Notes under the pieces: model-generated
Databases searched by the model: none
Seen by the model: the letters and a program-made list of their open reading frames with translations, nothing else
What the model was told of the DNA's origin: nothing
NCBI GenBank assembly: GCA_035497735.1
Contig: DATJCX010000058.1
Location: 1 to 64,000 of the forward strand
Origin: Brumimicrobium sp035497735
Lineage (GTDB): Bacteria; Bacteroidota; Bacteroidia; Flavobacteriales_D; Crocinitomicaceae
Reading direction: 5' to 3'
DNA: 64,000 nt
Shown: positions 1 to 7,731 of the stretch, piece after piece
Numbering within the stretch: the first letter of the stretch is position 1
How the letters are laid out: every line of letters starts with the position of its first letter
Program-made: the position numbers and the translations under genes

Positions 1-290
1 TAGCTATGCCTTAACCAATGTAAAGTAACAGGTTTTTTTATTTTAGTTTTTTGAAAAGCAGATTTTAAAACCTTTTGTAAACTCTCACCGCTATATTGAG
101 CCCCGGGCCTCTGCCCTTCAAACATCCATATTTTCGGCTTATATGCCTTGTAATAATCCTCTAGCATCTCTAATATCTTTGGAGATAAAGGGACAATCCT
201 ATCTTTATTACCTTTACTCTGGTAAACATGTAAAGTCATGCGTTCTCGGTTAATATCTGCAAACTTAATATTTAGTAGTTCGACTTTTAT
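1..290 (-). pseudogene. Tyrosine recombinase (XerC/D or phage integrase type), N-terminally truncated and cut by the window edge
   Basis: A minus-strand frame is open from a TAG stop at 291-293 to the left edge. It encodes the middle of a tyrosine recombinase catalytic domain: ELLNIKFADIN, then SKGNKDRIVPLS (the beta-hairpin with the catalytic Lys), then HWLRHS (the HxxR box). In this family the first catalytic Arg lies in a G-L-R-x-S-E segment just before ELLNLK. Here that segment and the whole SAM-like N-terminal domain are missing, because the stop falls immediately upstream. The first in-frame ATG is at 239, after the ELLN segment. The piece is therefore most simply a decayed integrase or XerD paralogue. 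The part carrying the catalytic Tyr would lie outside the window, so its presence is unknown. Confidence 0.75.
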
Positions 291-384
291 CTAACATAGA
301 TAAAGAATATTTATCTTATATTTGGTTCACAAAATATTTAGTATAACCAAAATAAATATTGTCTAACTTTTAAAAGGCAATTCA

Positions 385-963
385 TTATCGAGCTGGAGGA
401 GTCCAATTCTCAATATAAGCAGGACGAACATCCACCTTAGGTAAAGGTTGATTATAAAAAGCCATAGAGTCTGTACTAAAAGTAATCAAAGGTGTTCCAG
501 GTGCTTTTAGATTTACCAATATTGTCATATAAGCAAATTGAAAAGGGTCTGTGGCAAATGCAATCTTCTTAAAACCAAGCTCCTTGGCCAACTTCTTACA
601 GTTTTTTATATTTTGAACTGTAGAGAGTGCTTCGTTTTCTTCAAAAATATGTTCTGCTGGAATACCCATTGCCTCCGCATATATCTTCATTATTTTACCT
701 TCTTGATAGGGAGTGTGAACAGCTGAGCCTGAAAAAATGATATTTTTCGCCATCCCTCTTTCATAAACAGTTTTGGCCCAGTTTAGACGAATGGTAAATA
801 ATTCTCTATTCTGTTCCGCCTCATAAGGATAACCCGGAATCACTACCGCATCATAAGGTGCCTTTGCATAACTCTTCTTGTTTTTCCTTTCCACTTTCTT
901 ATCCAATGAGCAGGACGCAAGAAGTAATGATACTATCAAAAAAAATAAATATTGCTTTCTCAT
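385..963 (-). CDS. DUF218 (YdcF/SanA/ElyC-like) lipoprotein
   Basis: 192 aa. The N-terminus is a lipoprotein signal (hydrophobic residues 5-16, then L-A-S-C with the lipidated Cys at 18). The rest matches the DUF218 fold: VVIPGYPY near residue 40, NIIFSGSAV near 73 and an ENEALSTVQN segment around 109. Members of this family (SanA, ElyC, YdcF) are linked to envelope integrity and peptidoglycan or polysaccharide precursor metabolism in other bacteria, but the reaction is not established. The gene stands alone, with a TAnnTTTG box 34 nt upstream. Membership in the family is clear; the biological role is not. Confidence 0.8.
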   Translation of the reverse strand: MRKQYLFFLIVSLLLASCSLDKKVERKNKKSYAKAPYDAVVIPGYPYEAEQNRELFTIRLNWAKTVYERGMAKNIIFSGSAVHTPYQEGKIMKIYAEAMGIPAEHIFEENEALSTVQNIKNCKKLAKELGFKKIAFATDPFQFAYMTILVNLKAPGTPLITFSTDSMAFYNQPLPKVDVRPAYIENWTPPAR

Positions 964-997
964 AATTCAGTTAAAATAAATAAACGATAATAATTGC

Positions 998-1005
998 CAA
1001 AGTTA
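998..1005 (-). promoter_or_regulatory. -7 promoter box TAACTTTG for the DUF218 lipoprotein
   Basis: Reads TAACTTTG on the minus strand, matching the Bacteroidota sigma-70 consensus TAnnTTTG. It ends 34 nt before the ATG. No TTG is seen at the ideal -33 spacing. The 310-base gap 964-1274 contains only this box and the terminator at 1214-1244; I see nothing else in it. Confidence 0.5.
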
Positions 1006-1213
1006 AGGCGCAAATAAAGAAGTGGGGAAATTGAAAGATTTCTCTCCGCTCATCAGCAACTCATATTGGTATAAATGTAGTGAAGTTTTCAGAATTAAAA
1101 CATTCCTTTCCTTTACTTTAGTAGAAATAAATTATGCGGAAGACTCCAACTTCAACAACATCAACTATTAGTTAGCATTTAGCACAAGTTATTGAGCACC
1201 AACAATTCGGCAC

Positions 1214-1244
1214 AAAAAAAAGCCGAAGAATGAAATCTCCGGCT
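1214..1244 (-). terminator. Rho-independent terminator of glutaryl-CoA dehydrogenase
   Basis: On the minus strand a 9-bp stem (AGCCGGAGA with TCTTCGGCT, one G-T pair; arms 1236-1244 and 1221-1229) closes a 6-nt loop and is followed by a run of eight T. It lies 30 bp after the stop codon of the acyl-CoA dehydrogenase gene. Confidence 0.85.
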
Positions 1245-1274
1245 TTCCTATAATCAATATATTTTTGTTAATAG

Positions 1275-2465
1275 CTATTTCATTTCTCTTGTAAAAGATG
1301 GGATTCCAGTAACATCCATTCCTGTAATAAGTAAGTGGATATCATGTGTACCTTCATAAGTAATCACAGATTCTAAGTTTGCCATATGTCTCATGATAGA
1401 GAATTCATCAGTGATTCCCATTGCACCTAACATCTGTCTTGCTTCACGCGCGATTTTCAATGCCATATCAACGTTGTTACGTTTTGCCATAGAAATTTGT
1501 GCTGAAGTTGCTCTTCCCTCATTCTTAAGTTGACCTAAACGGAAAGTTAACAACTGAGCTTTTGTAATCTCAGTAATCATCTCCGCTAATTTCTTTTGAG
1601 TTAATTGGAAAGCAGCGATTGGAACACCAAACTGCTTTCTTTCTTTACTGTAACGTAAAGCTTGGTCGTAACAATCCATAGCAGAACCGATAGCTCCCCA
1701 TGCGATTCCAAAACGAGCTGAATCTAAGCAAGATAATGGCGCACCTAAACCACTTTTACCTGGTAATAAGTTTTCTTTTGGAACTTTGACGTTCACAAAA
1801 ACCAATTCTCCTGTAGAAGAAGCACGAAGTGATAACTTACCCGTCATTTCTGGCGTAGTAAACCCTTCCATTCCTCTTTCCACAACTAAACCATGAATTC
1901 TTCCTTCTTCGTTTTTCGCCCATACCACAGCAATGTCTGCAAACGGAGCGTTAGAAATCCACATTTTAGCACCATTTAAAAGGTAATGGTCACCCATATC
2001 TTTAAAATTAGTAACCATGCTACCTGGGTCAGATCCGTGATCTGGCTCTGTTAAACCAAAGCATCCCATGTATTCACCTGTTGCTAATTTCGGTAAGTAT
2101 TTTTGTTTTTGTTCTTCAGAACCGTATGCCCAGATTGGGAACATCACTAAAGAACTTTGTACAGATGCAGTTGAACGTAAACCGCTATCACTGCGCTCTA
2201 ATTCTTGCATTAATAAACCATATGAGATTTGATCCAATCCTGGTCCGCCATATTCAGCAGGGATATATGGTCCAAAAGCACCTATTTCACCTAATCCACT
2301 TAAAATATGCATTGGGAAGGTAGCATTCTCATAATGCTCATCAATAATTGGAGAAACTTCTTTCTTCACCCAGTCTCGTGCAGTATCACGAATTAACTTA
2401 TGCTCATCGGATAATAAATCATCCATTTGATAGTAATCTGGGGCAACATATAAATCTGACCTCAT
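1275..2465 (-). CDS. gcdH: Glutaryl-CoA dehydrogenase (acyl-CoA dehydrogenase family)
   Basis: 396 aa, full length for the family. FAD-dependent oxidation and decarboxylation of glutaryl-CoA to crotonyl-CoA in lysine/tryptophan breakdown. The sequence carries the glutaryl-specific signatures rather than those of short-chain dehydrogenases: SGLRSTASVQSSLVM (Arg97, glutaryl-carboxylate binding), GCFGLTEPDHGSDP (flavin loop) and TYEGTHDIHLL near the C-terminus with the catalytic base Glu371. The mid-region MWISNAPFADIAVVWAK is the usual second signature. Transcription starts from a TAnnTTTG box 22 nt upstream, divergent from DUF4271-hemD, and ends at a strong hairpin. Neighbours do not belong to the same pathway, although a CoA-transferase subunit lies about 4 kb away. 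Confidence 0.92.
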   Translation of the reverse strand: MRSDLYVAPDYYQMDDLLSDEHKLIRDTARDWVKKEVSPIIDEHYENATFPMHILSGLGEIGAFGPYIPAEYGGPGLDQISYGLLMQELERSDSGLRSTASVQSSLVMFPIWAYGSEEQKQKYLPKLATGEYMGCFGLTEPDHGSDPGSMVTNFKDMGDHYLLNGAKMWISNAPFADIAVVWAKNEEGRIHGLVVERGMEGFTTPEMTGKLSLRASSTGELVFVNVKVPKENLLPGKSGLGAPLSCLDSARFGIAWGAIGSAMDCYDQALRYSKERKQFGVPIAAFQLTQKKLAEMITEITKAQLLTFRLGQLKNEGRATSAQISMAKRNNVDMALKIAREARQMLGAMGITDEFSIMRHMANLESVITYEGTHDIHLLITGMDVTGIPSFTREMK

Positions 2466-2487
2466 GTTTTGACTTTTTATTTGGATG

Positions 2488-2495
2488 CAAATTTA
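2488..2495 (-). promoter_or_regulatory. -7 box TAAATTTG for glutaryl-CoA dehydrogenase
   Basis: TAAATTTG on the minus strand, 22 nt before the ATG. It is one half of a divergent promoter pair with the box at 2547-2554. Confidence 0.55.
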
Positions 2496-2546
2496 AAGAA
2501 TTTAATTATCTTTTCCATATTATTTCCGATAGAAACAAACTTCTTG

Positions 2547-2554
2547 TACTTTTG
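2547..2554 (+). promoter_or_regulatory. -7 box TACTTTTG for the DUF4271-hemD operon
   Basis: TACTTTTG on the plus strand, 41 nt before the TTG start of the DUF4271 gene. It is about 50 bp from the divergent gcdH promoter, so the two may share regulation. Confidence 0.5.
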
Positions 2555-2595
2555 TAGTGAATTTCATTAGAAAAAAACCAGAATAATTATTTAAG

Positions 2596-3249
2596 TTGCT
2601 AGAATTCGAACTCATAACAAGAAGCATATTATTCCCTAAATGGATACTGTACGTGCTATCTCTTTCTATACTAACAATATCAATAGTGAATTATAAAAGG
2701 GAAGTTATATCAGTACACATGAAAAATATTTTACTGAATCCAATTAGCTCTTATTCTTTCTCTAGAGAAGATTCAAATTTCTTGGGAAAAATCAATTGGA
2801 TACTTATTCTGAATTATTTTATTGCAAGTTCTCTAGCAGCATACATGCTTTTTACTTTACTTGATAAAAAAGCACCCATCATCATACTTTTACCTGGACT
2901 ATATTATGTAGGTCAACTATTATCCCTTTACTTTATAGCAACATTAAGCAATGAATTCAAGCGTATTCAAAGCAATATTCTGCTTTCTACATTAACAGCG
3001 CATGCCATTGGCATCTTATATATTCCTTTATTATTAATTTGGATTCTCAATCCACAGTACTCTCAACTTTTCAGTAAAATAATTATTTGGACCTTTATTG
3101 TGGCTCAAATTATTAGAGTTGCAAGAGGAATATTCACAGCTCTTCGCAATCAAATTGCTTGGTATTATATTATTTTGTATCTTTGCACTTTTGAAATCTG
3201 GGCTATCCTCCTATTCTATATGTCGATAGTCCCATATTTAAAAGGATAA
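2596..3249 (+). CDS. DUF4271 multi-spanning membrane protein
   Basis: 217 aa with about six hydrophobic helices (roughly residues 16-35, 68-89, 94-117, 135-153, 162-178 and 187-212) and no large soluble domain. The sequence and its position directly before uroporphyrinogen-III synthase match the Bacteroidota family DUF4271, which I recall as commonly occupying this place. Function is unknown; an inner-membrane location is inferred. The start is TTG at 2596: an in-frame TAA lies at 2584-2586, so no upstream ATG is available, and the next ATG would remove the first helix. It is transcribed with hemD, 34 nt apart. Confidence 0.75.
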   Translation: MLEFELITRSILFPKWILYVLSLSILTISIVNYKREVISVHMKNILLNPISSYSFSREDSNFLGKINWILILNYFIASSLAAYMLFTLLDKKAPIIILLPGLYYVGQLLSLYFIATLSNEFKRIQSNILLSTLTAHAIGILYIPLLLIWILNPQYSQLFSKIIIWTFIVAQIIRVARGIFTALRNQIAWYYIILYLCTFEIWAILLFYMSIVPYLKG

Positions 3250-3283
3250 ACAAGTATTACTGTAATTTAATTCTTACGAAATT

Positions 3284-4036
3284 TTGAGTATCAAAACTAT
3301 ATTGGTTTCACAACCAGAACCAGCAAGCAACAGAAACCCGTACTTATCATTAGCGGAAAAGTATAACTTAAAAGTTGACTTCAGACCTTTTATTCATATT
3401 GAGGGAATTGATAAGAACGAATTTAGAAATCAGAAGGTAGACTTTGCAGATCATACTGCTGTTATCCTTACTTCTAAAACTGCTGTAGACCACTACTTCA
3501 GAATGGCGGAAGAGTGTCGATACGACGTTACACCAGAAATGAAGTACTTCTGTATTTCAGAGGCTGTAGCTTTCTACTTACAAAAATATGTAACGTATAG
3601 AAAAAGAAAGATTTTCCATGGTAAACAAACCATAGAAGACTTAATGGACGCTATCAATAAACATAAAAAAGAAAAATTCATTCTACCTTGTTCTGATATC
3701 CTTAGAGATAATATCCCTGAGGCTTTAAACAAGGCGAAAATTGATTTTAACAAAGCGATATTGTACAAAACAGTTGCTTCAGACTTGTCTGATCTTGAAG
3801 ATGTTTACTATGATGTGCTTGTTTTCTTTTCTCCTACAGATGTTGAATCATTGTTTAAAAACTTCCCAGACTTTAAGCAAAACAATACGGTTATCGCAGC
3901 CTTTGGTCCAACCACAGCAAATGCAATCGTTAGCAACAACTTGAGATTAGACATTCATGCACCGCAACCTCAAGTTCCTTCAATGTCAATGGCAATCGAC
4001 CAGTTCATCAAGGATTTGAAAAAGACGAAAAAATAA
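3284..4036 (+). CDS. hemD: Uroporphyrinogen-III synthase
   Basis: 250 aa, usual length. Cyclises hydroxymethylbilane with D-ring inversion to uroporphyrinogen III, the branch point of haem and sirohaem synthesis. The family is weakly conserved; what identifies it is the two-lobed alternation with TILVSQPEP at the N-terminus, DHTAVILTSKTAVDHYF near residue 57, the FFSPTDVESLF segment near 184 and FGPTTANAI near 208, which correspond to the usual F-T-S-x-N-A-V, F-T-S-x-x-x-V and I-G-x-x-T-A motifs. The start is TTG, giving MSIKTILVSQ. Second gene of the DUF4271-hemD operon, followed by a strong terminator. Confidence 0.85.
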   Translation: MSIKTILVSQPEPASNRNPYLSLAEKYNLKVDFRPFIHIEGIDKNEFRNQKVDFADHTAVILTSKTAVDHYFRMAEECRYDVTPEMKYFCISEAVAFYLQKYVTYRKRKIFHGKQTIEDLMDAINKHKKEKFILPCSDILRDNIPEALNKAKIDFNKAILYKTVASDLSDLEDVYYDVLVFFSPTDVESLFKNFPDFKQNNTVIAAFGPTTANAIVSNNLRLDIHAPQPQVPSMSMAIDQFIKDLKKTKK

Positions 4037-4054
4037 TTATTGATTATACTATTA

Positions 4055-4084
4055 AAGCGTTTTGAGAAATCAAGGCGCTTTTTT
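4055..4084 (+). terminator. Terminator of the DUF4271-hemD operon
   Basis: An 11-bp stem (arms 4055-4065 and 4070-4080, two G-T pairs) with a GAAA tetraloop, followed by a T run, 18 nt after the hemD stop. Confidence 0.85.
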
Positions 4085-4259
4085 CATATCTAGTTCTCCC
4101 AATGAACTAAAACACTACAAGACCTCACCACTTGTTTATTAGGTGATTGATTTTCATCTAAAGTTTATATTTACAAAAAGAAGAGGGTTAAGTTTTCATA
4201 ATTTTCACTGCAATTATCTTATAATTGTTTAATTTTATCTTTTTATTATTTATATATCA

Positions 4260-6779
4260 ATGGCTAAAAAAGCAAAAAAAGAAGACACGAAGTTTCGCAG
4301 ACCCTTCTCTACCGGATTAATCTTTATGTTTTGGATGATTGGACTGATTCCACTATTCTCAATTTTATTCCTTAGATATGTAAGAATAGACAACCAAACC
4401 ATGCCTTCTGTCTCGATGCTAGAGAATCAAGAAGAGATGCTTGCCACGACAATACTTGCTGACGATGGACTAACCGAAATCGGGAAATACTGGCGAATCA
4501 ATAGAACAAGTGTTGATTATACTGAAATATCACCTCACATTATATCAGCATTAATTGCTACCGAAGATGAGCGTTTTGAAGAACACTCAGGAATCGACAT
4601 GAAAGCACTTGCACGTGCTATCTCAAACATGGGTTCTGCCGGTGGTGCATCAACAATATCACAACAGTTGGCAAAGCTTATTTTTACCTTGAAAGAAAGA
4701 GATGAAAGAAATAAAGCGCGACAAGAAGGAGAAGGTCTAACAGACGAAGAAAAACGTCTGGAAAGCATGAACAAGATTGAACGTCGTGTTTATGAAAAAG
4801 TTAAAGAAAACGTTATCGCACTTCGCCTTGAGAAGAAGTACACGAAAAAAGAAATCATTACCATGTATTTGAATCAATTTGACTTCCTATACAATGCCGT
4901 AGGAATTTCAAGTGCATCACGTGTTTATTTCGATAAAAAAGCATCTGAATTAAATCCAGAAGAAGCAGCTATGCTTGTTGGAATGTGTAAAAACCCTGGA
5001 CTTTTCAACCCATACAGTTTTAACATAATCGATTATCAAAATAGAATTGCTAGAAGAAAAAACATTGCTAAAGAAGAAGTTTCTGAAGAAGAAATTCTAC
5101 TTGAAAGAGAGAAAGATTCTCTTCGTGCAATAGAAAGAAGAAATACTGTTCTTTATAAATGGTATGAAAACTCAAAGAGAGACAACGAAGCTTTAACAAG
5201 CAAGATTACCAAAGAACAATATGACAGTTTAAAAGCATTGCCTATTGTTACAAATTATCAAAGAGTTGACTTTAAGGAAGGTGTTGCTCCGTATTTCAGA
5301 GAGGAATTAAGACACCAGGTAACCAAAATTTTAGGAGAAAAAGACGACAAAGGAAATTATGTAATTCGAAAGGCAAATGGTGATCCATACAACATATATG
5401 AAGATGGATTGAAAATTTATACAACGATTAATCTTAACATGCAAAAGCATGCTGAAGCAGCTGTGACAAAACATTTAAAGAAAAATCTACAAGGACCATT
5501 TACTAAAAACAACTTAAATTCAAAGAAATATCCTTTCGCTTATAACATTACAGACAAGACAGTTGAAAACTTGATGAACAGCGCTAGAAAGCGTTCTGAC
5601 AGATACATCAACTTAAAGAGAGAAGGACTATCTGAAAGCGAGGCGATAGAGACTTTCGACAGACCAACAGCGATGAAAATCTTCTCTTGGGAAGGCGACT
5701 TTGACACCATCATGACACCGAATGATTCAATCCGATATTATAAGAACATCATGCGTGCTGGATTGGTTTCTATCGAGCCACAAACAGGATTTGTTAAAGC
5801 TTGGGTAGGTGGACCAAACATCAATCACTTCTCCTATGACCAAGTTTCTAAAGGAAAACGTCAAGTAGGTTCTACGATAAAACCATTTATTTATTCAGCT
5901 GGAATGCAGTTTGGGGTGATCACTCCTTGCGACAAAACACCAGATATTCCTTATTGTGTTGACGTTCAAACAGGGTCTCGCCCAGAGGATATGACTTCAT
6001 GGTGTCCGAAGAATGCTGGAACGAAAATGACTGGTGCAGATGTAACTTTTGAAAAAGGCTTAGCCAACTCAATGAACAACATTACAGTTGCTGTAATGGC
6101 AAGGATGGGTGGAACTGCAGGACCACAGGCAGTTGCAAAACTATTGTCAAACCTAAACATCAACTTACGTCCAGAAGATATCGTTCCTGCAATGTGTTTA
6201 GGAGTAATGGACTTATCATTATTAGAATTAACTGCAGCACAATCTGCTTTTGTGAATGGTGGTGTTTATATTGAACCAACAACGATTATCTATATCGAAG
6301 ATAGACACGGGAATGTGGTATATGAACCACAACAAATTCAACGTGAAGCAATGTCGGAAGACTTAGCTTACGCGACCGTATCGATAATGAAACAAGTGAT
6401 TAACGGAGGTACAGGAGGAAGTCTAAGAGCATCTTGGAGAGATTGGGGTGGAATAACTGCGCCAATGGCTGGTAAAACAGGAACAACTCAGAACAACTCT
6501 GATGGTTGGTTTATGGGATTAACGCCTGATTTAGTTACTGGTGTTTGGGCAGGCGCTGAAGATATGGCTGTTCGTTTCCGTTCAATGGAATGGGGACAAG
6601 GAGCACGACTAGCATTACCTATTTACGGATATATGATGCAAGAAGTTTACAAAGACCCAAAAATTCACATTTCAACAAAAGACTTTGAAGCGCCTTATGG
6701 GTATGCTAATTCAATTTATAATTGTCGAAACAATAATTCAAATGAAGGGAACACAACAGATCCAGCATTTGGAATTTAA
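4260..6779 (+). CDS. mrcA: Class A penicillin-binding protein 1A (transglycosylase/transpeptidase)
   Basis: 839 aa bifunctional peptidoglycan synthase. A cytoplasmic basic tail precedes one membrane helix (about 19-40). The GT51 glycosyltransferase domain follows: EDERFEEHSG with catalytic Glu102, GGASTISQQLAK, and KKEIITMYLNQFDF. The C-terminal transpeptidase carries all three motifs: S538-T-I-K541 (acyl-enzyme Ser), S604-M-N606 and K739-T-G741. The domain acts in the periplasm and would be the target of beta-lactams. A charged insertion of about 60 residues (near 270-330) separates the domains. scoA begins 11 nt downstream, so the two may be co-transcribed, without an obvious functional link. 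Confidence 0.93.
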   Translation: MAKKAKKEDTKFRRPFSTGLIFMFWMIGLIPLFSILFLRYVRIDNQTMPSVSMLENQEEMLATTILADDGLTEIGKYWRINRTSVDYTEISPHIISALIATEDERFEEHSGIDMKALARAISNMGSAGGASTISQQLAKLIFTLKERDERNKARQEGEGLTDEEKRLESMNKIERRVYEKVKENVIALRLEKKYTKKEIITMYLNQFDFLYNAVGISSASRVYFDKKASELNPEEAAMLVGMCKNPGLFNPYSFNIIDYQNRIARRKNIAKEEVSEEEILLEREKDSLRAIERRNTVLYKWYENSKRDNEALTSKITKEQYDSLKALPIVTNYQRVDFKEGVAPYFREELRHQVTKILGEKDDKGNYVIRKANGDPYNIYEDGLKIYTTINLNMQKHAEAAVTKHLKKNLQGPFTKNNLNSKKYPFAYNITDKTVENLMNSARKRSDRYINLKREGLSESEAIETFDRPTAMKIFSWEGDFDTIMTPNDSIRYYKNIMRAGLVSIEPQTGFVKAWVGGPNINHFSYDQVSKGKRQVGSTIKPFIYSAGMQFGVITPCDKTPDIPYCVDVQTGSRPEDMTSWCPKNAGTKMTGADVTFEKGLANSMNNITVAVMARMGGTAGPQAVAKLLSNLNINLRPEDIVPAMCLGVMDLSLLELTAAQSAFVNGGVYIEPTTIIYIEDRHGNVVYEPQQIQREAMSEDLAYATVSIMKQVINGGTGGSLRASWRDWGGITAPMAGKTGTTQNNSDGWFMGLTPDLVTGVWAGAEDMAVRFRSMEWGQGARLALPIYGYMMQEVYKDPKIHISTKDFEAPYGYANSIYNCRNNNSNEGNTTDPAFGI

Positions 6780-6790
6780 AAATATAGGTT

Positions 6791-7489
6791 ATGAATAAAA
6801 CTGTAAAGAATGTAGAGGAAGCTTGCCAAGGTATTGAGTCAGGAATGACAGTAATGTTTGGTGGCTTTGGTTTATGTGGAATTCCAGAAAACACAATCGC
6901 ACACTTATCAGAAACGGATGTTACTGATTTAACATGTATTTCAAATAATGCGGGGGTTGATGATTTCGGTTTGGGATTATTACTTCAAAATAAGCAAATC
7001 AAAAAGATGATTGCATCATACGTTGGTGAGAATGCAGAATTCGAAAGACAAATGCTTTCAGGAGAATTAGAAGTAGATTTAATTCCTCAAGGTTCACTTG
7101 CAGAAAGATGTCGTGCAGGAGGTGTCGGAATCCCTGCTTTTTTCACACCAGCTGGATACGGAACAGAAGTAGCAGAGGGAAAAGAAGTAAGAGATTTTGA
7201 TGGAAAACCACATATTTTAGAAATGGCTTTAACGGCTGACTATGCTGTTGTAAAGGCATGGAAAGGCGATACAGAAGGAAACTTAATTTATAGAGGAACT
7301 GCAAGAAACTTCAATCCTGTAATGGCAATGGCGGGTAAAATCACGATTGCTGAGGTAGAAGAGCTTGTTCCTGCAGGTTCACTTGATCCAAACGAAATAC
7401 ATACACCAGGAATATTTGTACAACGTATCTTCCAAGGAGAGAAATTCGAAAAAAGAATTGAACAAGTTACAACTCGTAAGAGAGACTAA
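6791..7489 (+). CDS. scoA: 3-oxoacid CoA-transferase subunit A (no adjacent subunit B)
   Basis: 232 aa, normal size for the A subunit of succinyl-CoA:3-ketoacid CoA-transferase. The CoA-binding glycine-rich start GMTVMFGGFGLCGIPENTI, SNNAGVDDFGLG, RCRAGGVGIPAFFTPAGYGT and the late MAMAGKITIAEVEELVPAG are all in place. The enzyme is an A2B2 (or fused) complex and the catalytic Glu is on subunit B. In most genomes scoB follows within a few bases; here the next 240 bp hold a repeat element and then a convergent gene. The protein therefore needs a B subunit encoded elsewhere. It sits 11 nt after the PBP1A gene. Confidence 0.9.
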   Translation: MNKTVKNVEEACQGIESGMTVMFGGFGLCGIPENTIAHLSETDVTDLTCISNNAGVDDFGLGLLLQNKQIKKMIASYVGENAEFERQMLSGELEVDLIPQGSLAERCRAGGVGIPAFFTPAGYGTEVAEGKEVRDFDGKPHILEMALTADYAVVKAWKGDTEGNLIYRGTARNFNPVMAMAGKITIAEVEELVPAGSLDPNEIHTPGIFVQRIFQGEKFEKRIEQVTTRKRD

Positions 7490-7546
7490 TTCGATTGACA
7501 ATTGACGAAATCTTGAAAGTATTGCTAGTGTTTATAGCTAAACTTT

Positions 7547-7712
7547 GGATGTTTCAAAATTGAGGAAAATGCAAGGCATTGAAAATGAGAAAGAATTTTG
7601 AATATTCAACTCATCTTGAGCGATTTAAATGAAAACGACAGGAACATACTTTAGTATGTGATTGAGTTCGAAATTTAAAACAACGAAGCAGTTGCCCAAT
7701 TTTGGAACATCC
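7547..7712. repeat. 166-bp intergenic element bounded by imperfect inverted repeats
   Basis: The ends are GGATGTTTCAAAATTG (7547-7562) and CAATTTTGGAACATCC (7697-7712), inverted copies with one mismatch in 16. Inside is a perfect small hairpin, ACATAC-TTTA-GTATGT (about 7644-7659). No coding frame is visible. It fills most of the gap between convergent scoA and the 730-codon gene. The layout resembles a MITE or REP-type repeat; an end sequence of the same kind recurs at 46428-46472. No target-site duplication is obvious. Confidence 0.6.
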
Positions 7713-7731
7713 ATTTTGGACCATCTAATTA

